From Neobacillus drentensis NBRC 102427 (GTDB taxonomy: Bacteria > Bacillota > Bacilli > Bacillales > Cytobacillaceae): a stretch of DNA of 64,000 nucleotides. Location of the stretch: contig NZ_BCUX01000030.1 of the NCBI RefSeq assembly GCF_001591445.1, positions 1 to 64,000 of the forward strand, given 5' to 3'. The position numbers were made by a program, and so were the translations under genes. Positions 1 to 8,094 of this stretch are shown piece after piece. The stretch's first letter is position 1. Every line of letters begins with the position of its first letter. Under the pieces are notes generated by a model. The model ran no database searches. It was not told where the DNA came from and saw only the letters and a program-made list of their open reading frames with translations.

Positions 1-4
1 CTAT

Positions 5-75
5 AGGGGCATAGTTTAAAGGTAGAACTAAGGTCTCCAAAACCTTCAGTGTGGGTTCGATTCCTACTGCCCCTG
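5..75 (+). tRNA. tRNA-Trp (anticodon CCA)
   Basis: A full cloverleaf can be folded: the 7-bp acceptor stem AGGGGCA (5-11) pairs with TGCCCCT (68-74), with discriminator G75. The anticodon loop CTCCAAA gives CCA, and the T-loop GGTTCGATTCC is canonical. No CCA tail is encoded. It lies 52 bp before a tRNA-Leu and is probably the end of a longer tRNA cluster that begins before this window. Confidence 0.96.
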
Positions 76-127
76 TTAAATCACGGTTCAATTTTCATAG
101 TTTAATCTATGAAAATTTTTATTATTT

Positions 128-209
128 GCCGATGTGGCGGAATTGGCAGACGCGCACGACTCAAAATCGTGTTCCGTGAGGAGTGTCGGTTCGACCCCGA
201 CCATCGGTA
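128..209 (+). tRNA. tRNA-Leu (anticodon CAA)
   Basis: The acceptor stem GCCGATG (128-134) pairs with CATCGGT (202-208), discriminator A209. The anticodon loop CTCAAAA gives CAA, which reads TTG. A long variable arm (class II tRNA) precedes the T-arm GGTTCGACCCC. It is the last gene of the cluster and is followed by a terminator. Confidence 0.96.
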
Positions 210-234
210 TCATTACAAGAGTATAAACCTAAAG

Positions 235-275
235 GGTCAATGCTTTGAGAAACCAGCGCATTGGTCTTTTTTTTT
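235..275 (+). terminator. Rho-independent terminator of the tRNA cluster
   Basis: GGTCAATGC pairs with GCATTGGTC, including two G-U pairs, across a loop of about 14 nt, followed by a run of nine T. It directly follows tRNA-Leu. Confidence 0.8.
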
Positions 276-390
276 AGTATTTTAAGTTATGGAAAATAAT
301 TTATAAAAGTTCGAATAATTGTAATATATTTGATGATTTTTACGTTTCTACCTTAGATATAATAGAAACAAAGAAAGGTGGAGGGAACGG

Positions 391-513
391 ATGAGAAAAC
401 GTAAACTAAGTTTTAAGGAATTAGTAATGGATAATAAGCAGGAAATTATAAGTGATCTTAAAGCATTAGAACGAATTGAGACAAAAATTGATGATAAACA
501 TTCGGAAAAATAA
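391..513 (+). CDS. FbpB-like small basic protein (40 aa)
   Basis: A 40-residue basic protein starting MRKRKLSFKELV, with a GGTGGAGGGA ribosome binding site 7 bases before the ATG. It resembles the FbpB family of small basic proteins, which in B. subtilis are Fur-regulated and assist the iron-sparing RNA FsrA; this is from memory of the N-terminal MRKRxLSFxEL motif. A TATAAT-like -10 element lies at 358-363. I did not find a convincing Fur box, so iron control is family knowledge only. A strong terminator follows at 537-566, so the gene is monocistronic. Confidence 0.7.
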   Translation: MRKRKLSFKELVMDNKQEIISDLKALERIETKIDDKHSEK

Positions 514-536
514 GTATTTTCCTGAATAATAATAGT

Positions 537-566
537 TGAGCAACCAAGCCGGGTTGCTCTTTTTTA
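537..566 (+). terminator. Terminator after the FbpB-like gene
   Basis: GAGCAACC (538-545) pairs with GGTTGCTC (552-559) around a short loop, followed by a T-run. Confidence 0.85.
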
Positions 567-700
567 TTATATGAGAAAGTATTTCGCTAAGATGAGGAAC
601 AACCATCATGATAATAACGATTTCTTCACGTAAACGATTTTATGGTCCTCATTATCAAAAATAACACAAGAATCTCGTCGATAGCGGCGAGGTTTTTTTG
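567..700 (+). other. Structured intergenic segment ending in a terminator
   Basis: Between the FbpB-like gene and the ccpN promoter. Arms around 593-606 (TGAGGA...ACCAT) and 643-651 (ATGG.TCCTCA) are imperfect inverted repeats. The segment ends in CTCGTCG/CGGCGAG (674-690) plus TTTTTTT, a clear terminator. Tiny reading frames exist, for example 571-633 (20 codons) and 608-664 (18 codons), but neither has a good ribosome binding site. It could be a small RNA or the remnant of a leader; I cannot name it. Confidence 0.35.
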
Positions 701-755
701 TATGTATTTTATTAAAAATTGTAGTTTAATATTTTATCAAAAAAAATAAAACTTA

Positions 756-784
756 TTGTTTCAGTTTTTGTTCTAATGTAATAT
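756..784 (+). promoter_or_regulatory. Predicted sigma-A promoter of ccpN operon
   Basis: TTGTTT (756-761), a 17-bp spacer, and TAATAT (779-784), located 70-100 bp before the ccpN start in an AT-rich tract. Confidence 0.5.
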
Positions 785-850
785 ACTATATACAAATGAG
801 TATAGCACATTTATAATAAACCTAAAGAATGTAACATATTTAATATAAAC

Positions 851-868
851 AAGGGGGTGGTAATTATT
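851..868 (+). promoter_or_regulatory. Ribosome binding site of ccpN implying a possible AUU start
   Basis: AAGGGGGTG (851-859) matches the extended Shine-Dalgarno AAGGAGGTG at 8 of 9 positions. The GTG listed as the start lies inside it. Counting 5-8 bases from the core lands on in-frame ATT codons at 863 and 866, with no ATG/GTG/TTG in that interval. Confidence 0.4.
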
Positions 869-1504
869 AAATTATCTAAGCGTCAGGATGAAATCCTCCA
901 AATTGTTAAAAAAAACGGTCCTATTACAGGGAAAGACATCGCTGAGAAACTATCATTAACTAGAGCTGCACTTAGACCGGACCTTGCCATTTTAACAATG
1001 TCAGGTAACTTAGATGCAAGACCGCGCGTGGGTTATTTTTTTAATGAAAGCTATGAAACAAAACAACAGGCTAAAAGGTTTATCCACCAAAAAGTAGCGG
1101 ATTATAAAGCCCATCCGATCGTTGTTGGGAAATCAGCCTCCGTCTATGATGCGATCGTTCAGCTGTTTTTAGAGGATGTGGGCACACTTTATGCGGTTGA
1201 TACAAATGGACATCTTGCCGGGGTTGTTTCTCGAAAGGATTTGCTCAGAGCATCACTAGGAAATCAAAATCTAAGTGAATTACCTGTTAGTGTCATTATG
1301 ACGAGGATGCCAAATATTATTACGATAAATCCGGATGAGACCTTGCTCGAAGCAGCCAAAAAGATGATTCATAATCATATTGACTCCTTACCAGTTGTAA
1401 AAGAAGTCGCGGAGCAAAAAAGTACATATTTGCTGGTAGGACGAATCACCAAAACAACAATAACGCGAGCATATTTAGAAATTATGGAAAACAAATCACC
1501 CTAA
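857..1504 (+). CDS. ccpN: CcpN, repressor of gluconeogenic genes
   Basis: 215 aa with a winged helix-turn-helix at about residues 5-60 followed by two CBS domains (about 78-135 and 145-210). The blocks ITGKDIAEKLSLTRA, RPDLAILTMSG and VGTLYAVDTNG match B. subtilis CcpN (YqzB) as I remember it. CcpN represses gapB, pckA and SR1 when glucose is present and responds to nucleotides through the CBS pair. Its operon with a PPDK regulator and PPDK fits control of the PEP/pyruvate node. The start is uncertain: GTG 857 overlaps the Shine-Dalgarno AAGGGGGTG (851-859), whose spacing better suits ATT at 863 or 866. Confidence 0.93.
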   Translation: MVIIKLSKRQDEILQIVKKNGPITGKDIAEKLSLTRAALRPDLAILTMSGNLDARPRVGYFFNESYETKQQAKRFIHQKVADYKAHPIVVGKSASVYDAIVQLFLEDVGTLYAVDTNGHLAGVVSRKDLLRASLGNQNLSELPVSVIMTRMPNIITINPDETLLEAAKKMIHNHIDSLPVVKEVAEQKSTYLLVGRITKTTITRAYLEIMENKSP

Positions 1505-1509
1505 GGAGC

Positions 1510-2334
1510 GTGGCTGCCATTTTGGTACAGAAGGAAGTTGTTTATGTTGTATCTGACTCAGTAGGAGAAACTGCTGAGTTTGTAGTAAAAGCAGTGGCAA
1601 CACAATTTAATGGCGGGCAGGTAGAAATACGCCGGAATTCCTATGTGGATGACTTTGAAGATATTGAAGATGTTATTTTATTGGCGAAAAAAGGCCGTTC
1701 GATTATAGCCTATACGATTGTTATTCCTTCATTAAAAGACTACTTAGATCGGCGTGCGAAAGAAGAAAACATTTTAGCAGTCGATTTACTAAGTCCTTTA
1801 ATGAGTGCGTTTGAAACAAGCTTTAATAAACAAGCTCACCATCGACCTGGATTGATGAGGAAAATGGATGAAGAATACTTCCGAAAAATTGAAGCGATTG
1901 AATTTGCCGTAAAATATGATGATGGTCGTGACCCGAGAGGAATCGTAAAAGCAGATATTGTCTTAGTCGGTGTCTCACGTACATCGAAGACTCCATTATC
2001 CATGTACTTAGCACATAAACGGTTTAAAGTAGCCAATGTTCCTTTGGTTCCAGAGGTACCGCCGCCAGATGAACTATTCGAAATACCACGTAAAAATTGT
2101 ATCGGGTTAATCATCTCACCCGATAAATTAAATGAAATTCGTAAGGAACGTCTGAAGGCTTTAGGTTTAGCCTCACAGGCTAGCTATGCAAGCTTTGGGC
2201 GAATTCTTGAGGAACTTGACCATGCCGAAAAAGTGATGAAGCGCTTAGGCTGTCCTATTATTGATGTATCGAATAAGGCAGTTGAGGAAACGGCCGGATT
2301 AATTTTAGACGTGTTAAAAAAGGAGAGGAGCTAA
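1510..2334 (+). CDS. ppsR: PPDK regulatory protein (bifunctional ADP-dependent kinase / Pi-dependent phosphorylase)
   Basis: 274 aa of the DUF299/PpsR family (B. subtilis YqfL). It contains the P-loop GVSRTSKT (154-161) and the invariant block AVKYDDGRDPRG (133-144). The family inactivates PPDK by phosphorylating the Thr two residues before the catalytic His, using ADP, and reactivates it by phosphorolysis. Its target PPDK is the next gene, 5 bp downstream, and has the expected TSH site. The stop codon of ccpN overlaps the ribosome binding site AAGGAG (1503-1508). That site is only 1 base from GTG 1510, so ATT 1519 or TTG 1522 are alternative starts. Confidence 0.93.
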   Translation: MAAILVQKEVVYVVSDSVGETAEFVVKAVATQFNGGQVEIRRNSYVDDFEDIEDVILLAKKGRSIIAYTIVIPSLKDYLDRRAKEENILAVDLLSPLMSAFETSFNKQAHHRPGLMRKMDEEYFRKIEAIEFAVKYDDGRDPRGIVKADIVLVGVSRTSKTPLSMYLAHKRFKVANVPLVPEVPPPDELFEIPRKNCIGLIISPDKLNEIRKERLKALGLASQASYASFGRILEELDHAEKVMKRLGCPIIDVSNKAVEETAGLILDVLKKERS

Positions 2335-2339
2335 CAATA

Positions 2340-5009
2340 ATGGAAAAATTCGTATATTTATTTCATGAAGGAAATGGCAATATGAAAGGTTTACTAGGGG
2401 GAAAAGGGGCAAACCTGGCGGAAATGACGCGTATTGGTCTTCCGGTTCCTTACGGTTTTACAATTTCAACTCAAGCATGCAATGCATTCTATGAAGCTAG
2501 CAAAACCATCCCTACGATAGTTGAAGTCCAGACCTTAGAAGCTCTTGCACGTCTTGAAGAGAAAATGGGCAAAAAGCTAGGTGACCCCACAAATCCTTTA
2601 CTAGTTTCGGTTCGTTCCGGTTCTGTCTTCTCCATGCCGGGTATGATGGATACCATCTTGAATCTTGGAATGAATGATGAAACTGTGATTGGGGTGGCCC
2701 AATTAACGAATAATCCACGGTTTGCTTATGATTCATACCGTCGATTCATCCAAATGTTTAGTAATGTTGTCCTAGATATTGATACCTACTACTTCGAACA
2801 ATTATTAGAAGAAATACGCGAGGAAAAAGGCTATTCCACAGATCCTGAAATGAGAGCGGAAGATTGGAAAGAAGTCATAACAGGCTATAAAGGAATCGTT
2901 AAAAAGCATAAACGCAAGGAATTCCCGCAAGATCCTAAAGAGCAGTTATTTCTTGCCATCCATGCAGTCTTTAACTCTTGGAATAATCAGCGTGCGATTG
3001 TCTACCGCCGCCTTAATAAAATTGCTGACCATTTAGGAACGGCTGTAAATATCCAAAGTATGGTGTTTGGCAACATGGGAAATGATTCAGGCACGGGTGT
3101 AGCCTTCACAAGAAATCCATCAACAGGTGAGCATGTCCTTTACGGAGAATACTTAATCAATGCCCAAGGAGAAGATGTGGTAGCAGGAATTCGTACACCA
3201 CAGCCAATCGCCACATTAAAGGACGAAATGCCTGGAGTTTATAAGCAATTTACTGATACATGCAAGCGTCTGGAACAGCATTATGAAGAAATGCAGGATA
3301 TCGAATTCACGGTAGAGGGTGGCAAGCTATTCATCCTCCAAACCCGGAATGGAAAAAGGACAGCGCAGGCTGCGATTCGCATCGCGGTTGAAATGGTCGA
3401 AGAAGGAATTATTGATAAAAAGACCGCACTACTACGAGTTGACCCAGAACAATTAGATCAACTCCTTCACCGCCGGATTGATGACAAATTTGCAAAAAGA
3501 GTTTTAGCAAAAGGTTTGCCGGCATCACCGGGCGCAGCGACAGGTCAAGTCGTCTTTGATGCCGATGAAGCGGAGCAATTAAACAATGATGGTAAAAAAG
3601 TAATCCTTGTTCGTCCGGAAACGACTCCAGACGATATTCACGGTATTGTTGCATCCCAAGCGATTTTAACAAGCCGTGGCGGCATGACGAGCCACGCTGC
3701 CGTTGTTGCGCGAGGTATGGGGAAAGCCTGTATTTGTGGATGTGAAGCATTAAAGATAGATCTAAAAGCAAAACAATTTACGATTGGAGATACTCTTGTT
3801 AATTATGGTGATATCATTACAATTGATGGCTCTACCGGTGAAATCATGCTCGGTGAAATCCCAATGATTGACCCTGAACTTTCGGATGAGTTCCAGCTGT
3901 TGCTTGCCTGGGCAGACCAAGAGCGTAAATTAGGGGTTCGAGCCAATGCTGATAACCCAGAAGATGCCAAAAAGGCATTTGAATTTGGTGCAGGTGGAAT
4001 TGGATTATGCCGGACTGAACATATGTTTATGGATTTAAAACGGATTCCAACCGTGCAAAAAATGATTCTTGCAGAGAATTATAATGAAAGAATGGAAGCA
4101 TTGAATGAGCTTTTACCAATGCAACAAGGGGATTTCGAAGGCATTTTCGAAGAAATGCAAGGACTACCTGTCACGATCCGTTTACTAGACCCGCCATTAC
4201 ATGAATTTTTACCGGATAAAGAGGAATTGTTAGTGGAGGTAACTAAGCTTCAAATCTTAGATCCACAATCACCAGAATTGAAGAAAAAAGAACAATTGCT
4301 GAAAAAGGTTCGTCAATTAGATGAATTTAACCCAATGCTTGGCCATCGTGGCTGCCGTCTTGGGATGATTTATCCGGAAATTTATGAAATGCAAGCGAAA
4401 GCCATTTTCTATGCAGCTGCAAAGTTAGCTGAAAAAGGCATCGAAGTGCAGCCGGAAATTATGATTCCTTTAGTTGGCCATGTGAATGAGTTAAAGGATA
4501 TGCGTAAATTGGTGATTGATGCGGCATTACTCGTCCAAGAAGAAACTGGAAAGAACTTCAAGTACACAATTGGGACGATGATTGAGGTTCCACGTGCTGC
4601 ATTAACTGCGGATAAAATTGCCGAGGAAGCTGATTTCTTCTCGTTTGGTACCAATGATTTAACACAAACCACCTTTGGATATAGCCGTGATGATGCAGAG
4701 GGAAAATTCCTGCAAGCCTACATCGAAAATAAAGTGCTTCCGGAAAATCCATTTGCTGTCCTAGACCAAGAAGGGGTAGGGAAGCTTGTTGAAACAGGTG
4801 TAAAGCTTGGCCGTGCAACAAAGCCTTCACTAAAAACAGGTATTTGTGGAGAGCATGGCGGCGAAAAGAGCTCGATTGATTTCTGTTACAAAACGGGCTT
4901 GGATTATGTCAGCTGTTCACCGTACCGCGTACCGCTTGCCCGTTTGGCCGCGGCCCAAGCAACGATTCGTCACGAACAAAATAAACAAGAAGTTTTTACT
5001 ACCGCATAA
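2340..5009 (+). CDS. ppdK: Pyruvate, phosphate dikinase
   Basis: 889 aa, the usual length for PPDK, which interconverts pyruvate + ATP + Pi with PEP + AMP + PPi. Seen in order: N-terminal ATP-grasp domain with GGKGANLAEM (20-29); the swivelling phosphohistidine domain SRGGMTSHAAVVARG with regulatory Thr450 and catalytic His452; and the C-terminal TIM barrel with IGLCRTEHMF, FGTNDLTQTT and catalytic Cys836 in GICGEHGG. Ribosome binding site GGAGAGGAG lies just before the ATG, and the gene is 5 bp after its regulator. Co-location with CcpN and the regulatory protein points to switching between glycolysis and gluconeogenesis. Confidence 0.97.
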   Translation: MEKFVYLFHEGNGNMKGLLGGKGANLAEMTRIGLPVPYGFTISTQACNAFYEASKTIPTIVEVQTLEALARLEEKMGKKLGDPTNPLLVSVRSGSVFSMPGMMDTILNLGMNDETVIGVAQLTNNPRFAYDSYRRFIQMFSNVVLDIDTYYFEQLLEEIREEKGYSTDPEMRAEDWKEVITGYKGIVKKHKRKEFPQDPKEQLFLAIHAVFNSWNNQRAIVYRRLNKIADHLGTAVNIQSMVFGNMGNDSGTGVAFTRNPSTGEHVLYGEYLINAQGEDVVAGIRTPQPIATLKDEMPGVYKQFTDTCKRLEQHYEEMQDIEFTVEGGKLFILQTRNGKRTAQAAIRIAVEMVEEGIIDKKTALLRVDPEQLDQLLHRRIDDKFAKRVLAKGLPASPGAATGQVVFDADEAEQLNNDGKKVILVRPETTPDDIHGIVASQAILTSRGGMTSHAAVVARGMGKACICGCEALKIDLKAKQFTIGDTLVNYGDIITIDGSTGEIMLGEIPMIDPELSDEFQLLLAWADQERKLGVRANADNPEDAKKAFEFGAGGIGLCRTEHMFMDLKRIPTVQKMILAENYNERMEALNELLPMQQGDFEGIFEEMQGLPVTIRLLDPPLHEFLPDKEELLVEVTKLQILDPQSPELKKKEQLLKKVRQLDEFNPMLGHRGCRLGMIYPEIYEMQAKAIFYAAAKLAEKGIEVQPEIMIPLVGHVNELKDMRKLVIDAALLVQEETGKNFKYTIGTMIEVPRAALTADKIAEEADFFSFGTNDLTQTTFGYSRDDAEGKFLQAYIENKVLPENPFAVLDQEGVGKLVETGVKLGRATKPSLKTGICGEHGGEKSSIDFCYKTGLDYVSCSPYRVPLARLAAAQATIRHEQNKQEVFTTA

Positions 5010-5019
5010 AATATGAAAG

Positions 5020-5052
5020 AGGGATGTGTGCAACTGGCACCATCCCTTTTGT
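5020..5052 (+). terminator. Terminator of the ccpN-ppsR-ppdK operon
   Basis: AGGGATG (5020-5026) pairs with CATCCCT (5041-5047), then TTT-rich DNA, 10 bp after the ppdK stop. Confidence 0.7.
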
Positions 5053-5122
5053 TATGCTTGGAATGGGATAGTCGTACAGTTAATGCAAATACTAAAAAAA
5101 ATTATTTAAAGGAGACTTATTC

Positions 5123-5314
5123 ATGGGGGCTATTGAACGCAGCGGTTATCGATTTGTACCAGAATTTAGTGTCATTCAACAAAATGGGGCTATTCATGTC
5201 TACCATCATGATAGCTTCATTGAAGAAATCAAATTCCAGTTTGCAGGAAAGTTTCCTGAACTAGATCAGATAGAAGACCTAGTTGATCAATATTGCAATC
5301 AACATCAACTCTAA
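5123..5314 (+). CDS. YbxH-family small protein (DUF5370)
   Basis: 63 aa starting MGAIERSGYRFVPEF, with a strong ribosome binding site AAAGGAG 9 bases before the ATG. It matches my memory of the Bacillus YbxH family: GAIERSGY at the N-terminus, GAIHVYHHDSFIEEI in the middle, acidic C-terminus. Function unknown; it is cytosolic in appearance, with no signal peptide or membrane segment. It is flanked by terminators on both sides, so it is transcribed alone. Confidence 0.8.
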   Translation: MGAIERSGYRFVPEFSVIQQNGAIHVYHHDSFIEEIKFQFAGKFPELDQIEDLVDQYCNQHQL

Positions 5315-5338
5315 AACCGAATACTTGTTCGGTTTTTG
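5313..5338 (+). terminator. Terminator of the YbxH-like gene
   Basis: AAAACCGA pairs with TCGGTTTT around an 8-nt loop, followed by T; it overlaps the stop codon. Confidence 0.8.
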
Positions 5339-5393
5339 CTTTTGTGTTAGAATAGACTCATAAAAACCAATTTCTAGAAATGGAGGGAAATCA

Positions 5394-7967
5394 TTGAACA
5401 AATTAAATGCCATATACCCTCAAGCGATTGAACATACAAAAATGAAAATATATGAAGATATTAACCATTATTTCGAAACGAAGGACACACCGCCAACCTT
5501 TGAGCAATACCTAATTGACCGCAGCCATTATGTTGAGCAAATCTGGATCAATGTTTGGCTGAATAAGTCGACTAATGATGTACCTCGAAATGAAAAAAAG
5601 CAATTTTTAAGTGAAAAAGGCTTTGAGGTTCAGGGGATTGACCGCAAGTTGATTAACAAGTTATTTAGAGATGAAATGCGCATGTATCAGCCTTTTGATG
5701 CAATGGGCTGGATTAATGAAACATTTGCAGGGAAAGAAAATGAGTGGAAGAGCCACTATCAAGATGCGAAGGTCAATTTTATAAAGCAAGAAGAACTAAA
5801 ACAACTGGAAGAACAGAGGCATTCGATTCGAAGTGAAATTGAAGACAGCGCCGTCGGGATTCTGGAAGAACAATATGAGTTATTCTATTTATTTGTTCGT
5901 TACTTTGTAGCAAAACAGTTAGTGGCTGATCTTCAAAATAATGTAAAGTTTCAATCGGTTGATACCTTTGCATTGGAAGAAAAATTAGTTGATGAAGGCC
6001 AATTCAATCCCTCAGCCTATACAACTGTGGCCACTTTTTTTGAAGAACTGACAGGGGATATCCATAAAACCATGAATTGGGGCAGGAGTTTTTATGAATA
6101 TCAAACCTATTTCTTTGTTTATGAAAGCTTGATTGCTGACTATTTGTCTGAGCTTATTCCAGAAAAAATATTGGAGCAGCTTCCAGCAAACCTTAAAGAA
6201 GACTTTTATGATACTTTTCATGAAAAACTATCGGCTTCCTTCGTAAAAGGCAGCATTGCTCAGCTTCTTTACGATATCGAGGGTTATTTTATCGAGGATA
6301 TCCAAGCAGAATACCTGTCTGATTTAATTAATTTGGCAGAAATTCCATTTGAAGCAAAGGTTCACAAGGAAATTTTCGATAAAGACTTACAAGCGCGTGA
6401 GCAGAAAGAAAAAGAAGTGCAAAAAGAACTCGAGCGGAAAAAAGCAGAAGAAGAGCAGATGATGAAGGACATCTTTGCAACGGAATACGACCCTTCATTA
6501 AAACGTCAGGTTCGTTATGTTCTCCATATTGGAGAAACGAATACGGGGAAAACCCATCATGCACTTGAAAGGATGAAAGATGCATATAGCGGCATATATT
6601 TAGCACCGCTTCGACTGTTAGCACTGGAGGTTTTTGATAAGTTAAATGCCGAGGGGATGCCCTGTTCTTTAAAAACCGGTGAAGAGGAAAAAGTCATTTC
6701 AGGGGCAAATCATATATCCTGCACTGTTGAAATGTTTCACGAAAAGGAGTTTTATGAAGTAGTCGTCATCGATGAAGCACAAATGATTACCGACAAAGAT
6801 CGTGGATTTTCCTGGTATAAGGCGATCACGAAAGCCAATGCAGAAGAAGTACATATTATCGGAAGCAGAAATTCAAAAACGATGCTCCTGCAGCTATTAG
6901 GCAGCTCAGATATAGAAATTCATGAATACAGCCGGGATACCCCACTTGAGGTAGAAACGAAGGAGTTTCATATTAAACATATTAAAAAAGGTGATGCACT
7001 GATATGTTTTTCACGCAGGCGTGTTCTTGAAACCGCCTCACGATTGCAAAATGATGGTCATACCGTAAGTATGATCTACGGAGCTATGCCGCCAGAAACA
7101 AGAAAAAAACAGATTCAACAATTTAATTCGGGAAAAACAAAAGTGATCGTTGCTACGGATGCGATAGGAATGGGCCTTAACCTACCGATTCGCCGGATTG
7201 TTTTTTTGGAAAATGATAAGTTCGATGGGACAAGACGGCGTCTTTTGACCTCCCAAGAAGTAAAGCAAATTGCTGGCCGGGCTGGTCGAAAGGGAATTTA
7301 TAATATTGGCAAAGTGGCCTTTACTCGTGATATCAGAAAAATGAGGAACTTATTGTTACAGGAAGATGAGCCAGTTCATACGTTTGCAATTGCGCCAACG
7401 AATTCTGTTTTTGAACGATTTCAACGCTATTATCACGATCTAGGTACTTTTTTTGAGTTATGGGGAAAATTTGAAAGTCCAACAGGGACAAAAAAGGCTT
7501 CCTTAGCTGAGGAAAAGTCTCTTTATCAAATGATTGCGGGCACCGAAATCGAAGCAAGACTATCATTAATGGACCTTTATGGATTTTTACATCTGCCTTT
7601 TTCGAAAAATGAGCCTATATTGACAAAGCAATGGGAAGAAAAAATGTATGCGATTATCCATGGGAGAGAGCTACCCGAACCAATTGTTAAGGAACGGAGT
7701 TTGGAAGAATTAGAACTCAGCTACAAAGCAATCGGGCTTCATCTGTTATTTTTATATCGACTGGGAGAGCGAACGACAGCCATCTATTGGGAACGTCTCC
7801 GTGAAGAGGTTAGCGATAAAGTGCAGGACCGGTTAAAAACGGATATAAATAAATTTGTTAAAAAGTGCAAAACGTGCGGGAAAAAACTGCCATGGGATCA
7901 TTCGTTTCCGACGTGTGAAGCCTGTTATGCAGCGAAGACCAGAAGATATCGGTATGATGAATATTAA
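5394..7967 (+). CDS. SUV3-like superfamily 2 RNA helicase with C-terminal zinc finger
   Basis: 857 aa, TTG start preceded by GGAGGG (5382-5387). A largely helical N-terminal region (1-370) ends in a charged coiled coil (about 330-360). The helicase core follows: Walker A GETNTGKT (380-387), DEAQ box (460-463), ATDAIGMGLNLP (588-599) and motif VI QIAGRAGRKG (625-634). The last 35 residues carry a Cys4 zinc site (C825, C828, C841, C844). The GETNTGKT/DEAQ/QIAGRAGR combination is characteristic of the SUV3 family of mitochondrial and bacterial RNA helicases. It lies directly before the Hen1-Pnkp RNA repair pair, separated by a hairpin; a joint role is inference. Confidence 0.8.
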   Translation: MNKLNAIYPQAIEHTKMKIYEDINHYFETKDTPPTFEQYLIDRSHYVEQIWINVWLNKSTNDVPRNEKKQFLSEKGFEVQGIDRKLINKLFRDEMRMYQPFDAMGWINETFAGKENEWKSHYQDAKVNFIKQEELKQLEEQRHSIRSEIEDSAVGILEEQYELFYLFVRYFVAKQLVADLQNNVKFQSVDTFALEEKLVDEGQFNPSAYTTVATFFEELTGDIHKTMNWGRSFYEYQTYFFVYESLIADYLSELIPEKILEQLPANLKEDFYDTFHEKLSASFVKGSIAQLLYDIEGYFIEDIQAEYLSDLINLAEIPFEAKVHKEIFDKDLQAREQKEKEVQKELERKKAEEEQMMKDIFATEYDPSLKRQVRYVLHIGETNTGKTHHALERMKDAYSGIYLAPLRLLALEVFDKLNAEGMPCSLKTGEEEKVISGANHISCTVEMFHEKEFYEVVVIDEAQMITDKDRGFSWYKAITKANAEEVHIIGSRNSKTMLLQLLGSSDIEIHEYSRDTPLEVETKEFHIKHIKKGDALICFSRRRVLETASRLQNDGHTVSMIYGAMPPETRKKQIQQFNSGKTKVIVATDAIGMGLNLPIRRIVFLENDKFDGTRRRLLTSQEVKQIAGRAGRKGIYNIGKVAFTRDIRKMRNLLLQEDEPVHTFAIAPTNSVFERFQRYYHDLGTFFELWGKFESPTGTKKASLAEEKSLYQMIAGTEIEARLSLMDLYGFLHLPFSKNEPILTKQWEEKMYAIIHGRELPEPIVKERSLEELELSYKAIGLHLLFLYRLGERTTAIYWERLREEVSDKVQDRLKTDINKFVKKCKTCGKKLPWDHSFPTCEACYAAKTRRYRYDEY

Positions 7968-7973
7968 GAGTGA

Positions 7974-8000
7974 CCCGAGTTCTTATTTATGGAACTCGGG
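7974..8000 (+). terminator. Hairpin between helicase and hen1
   Basis: CCCGAGTTC (7974-7982) pairs perfectly with GAACTCGGG (7992-8000). The following T-run is interrupted (GGCTTTGGATTATTTTT), so termination may be partial. Confidence 0.6.
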
Positions 8001-8094
8001 GGCTTTGGATTATTTTTCTAATAAAATCAATTGAGTATGAATAAGTTAAAATAATACTCTATAATCTGTCCGTTGAAAGTGAAGTGAAAAGAGA

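Noticed and set aside
285..330. Fur box before the FbpB-like gene
   Set aside because: AT-rich sequence with some ATAAT words, but no 7-1-7 or 19-bp inverted repeat of acceptable match.
5013..5264. 83-codon plus-strand reading frame starting just after ppdK
   Set aside because: It runs through the ppdK terminator hairpin and overlaps the well-supported YbxH-like gene in another frame; its ATG has no ribosome binding site.
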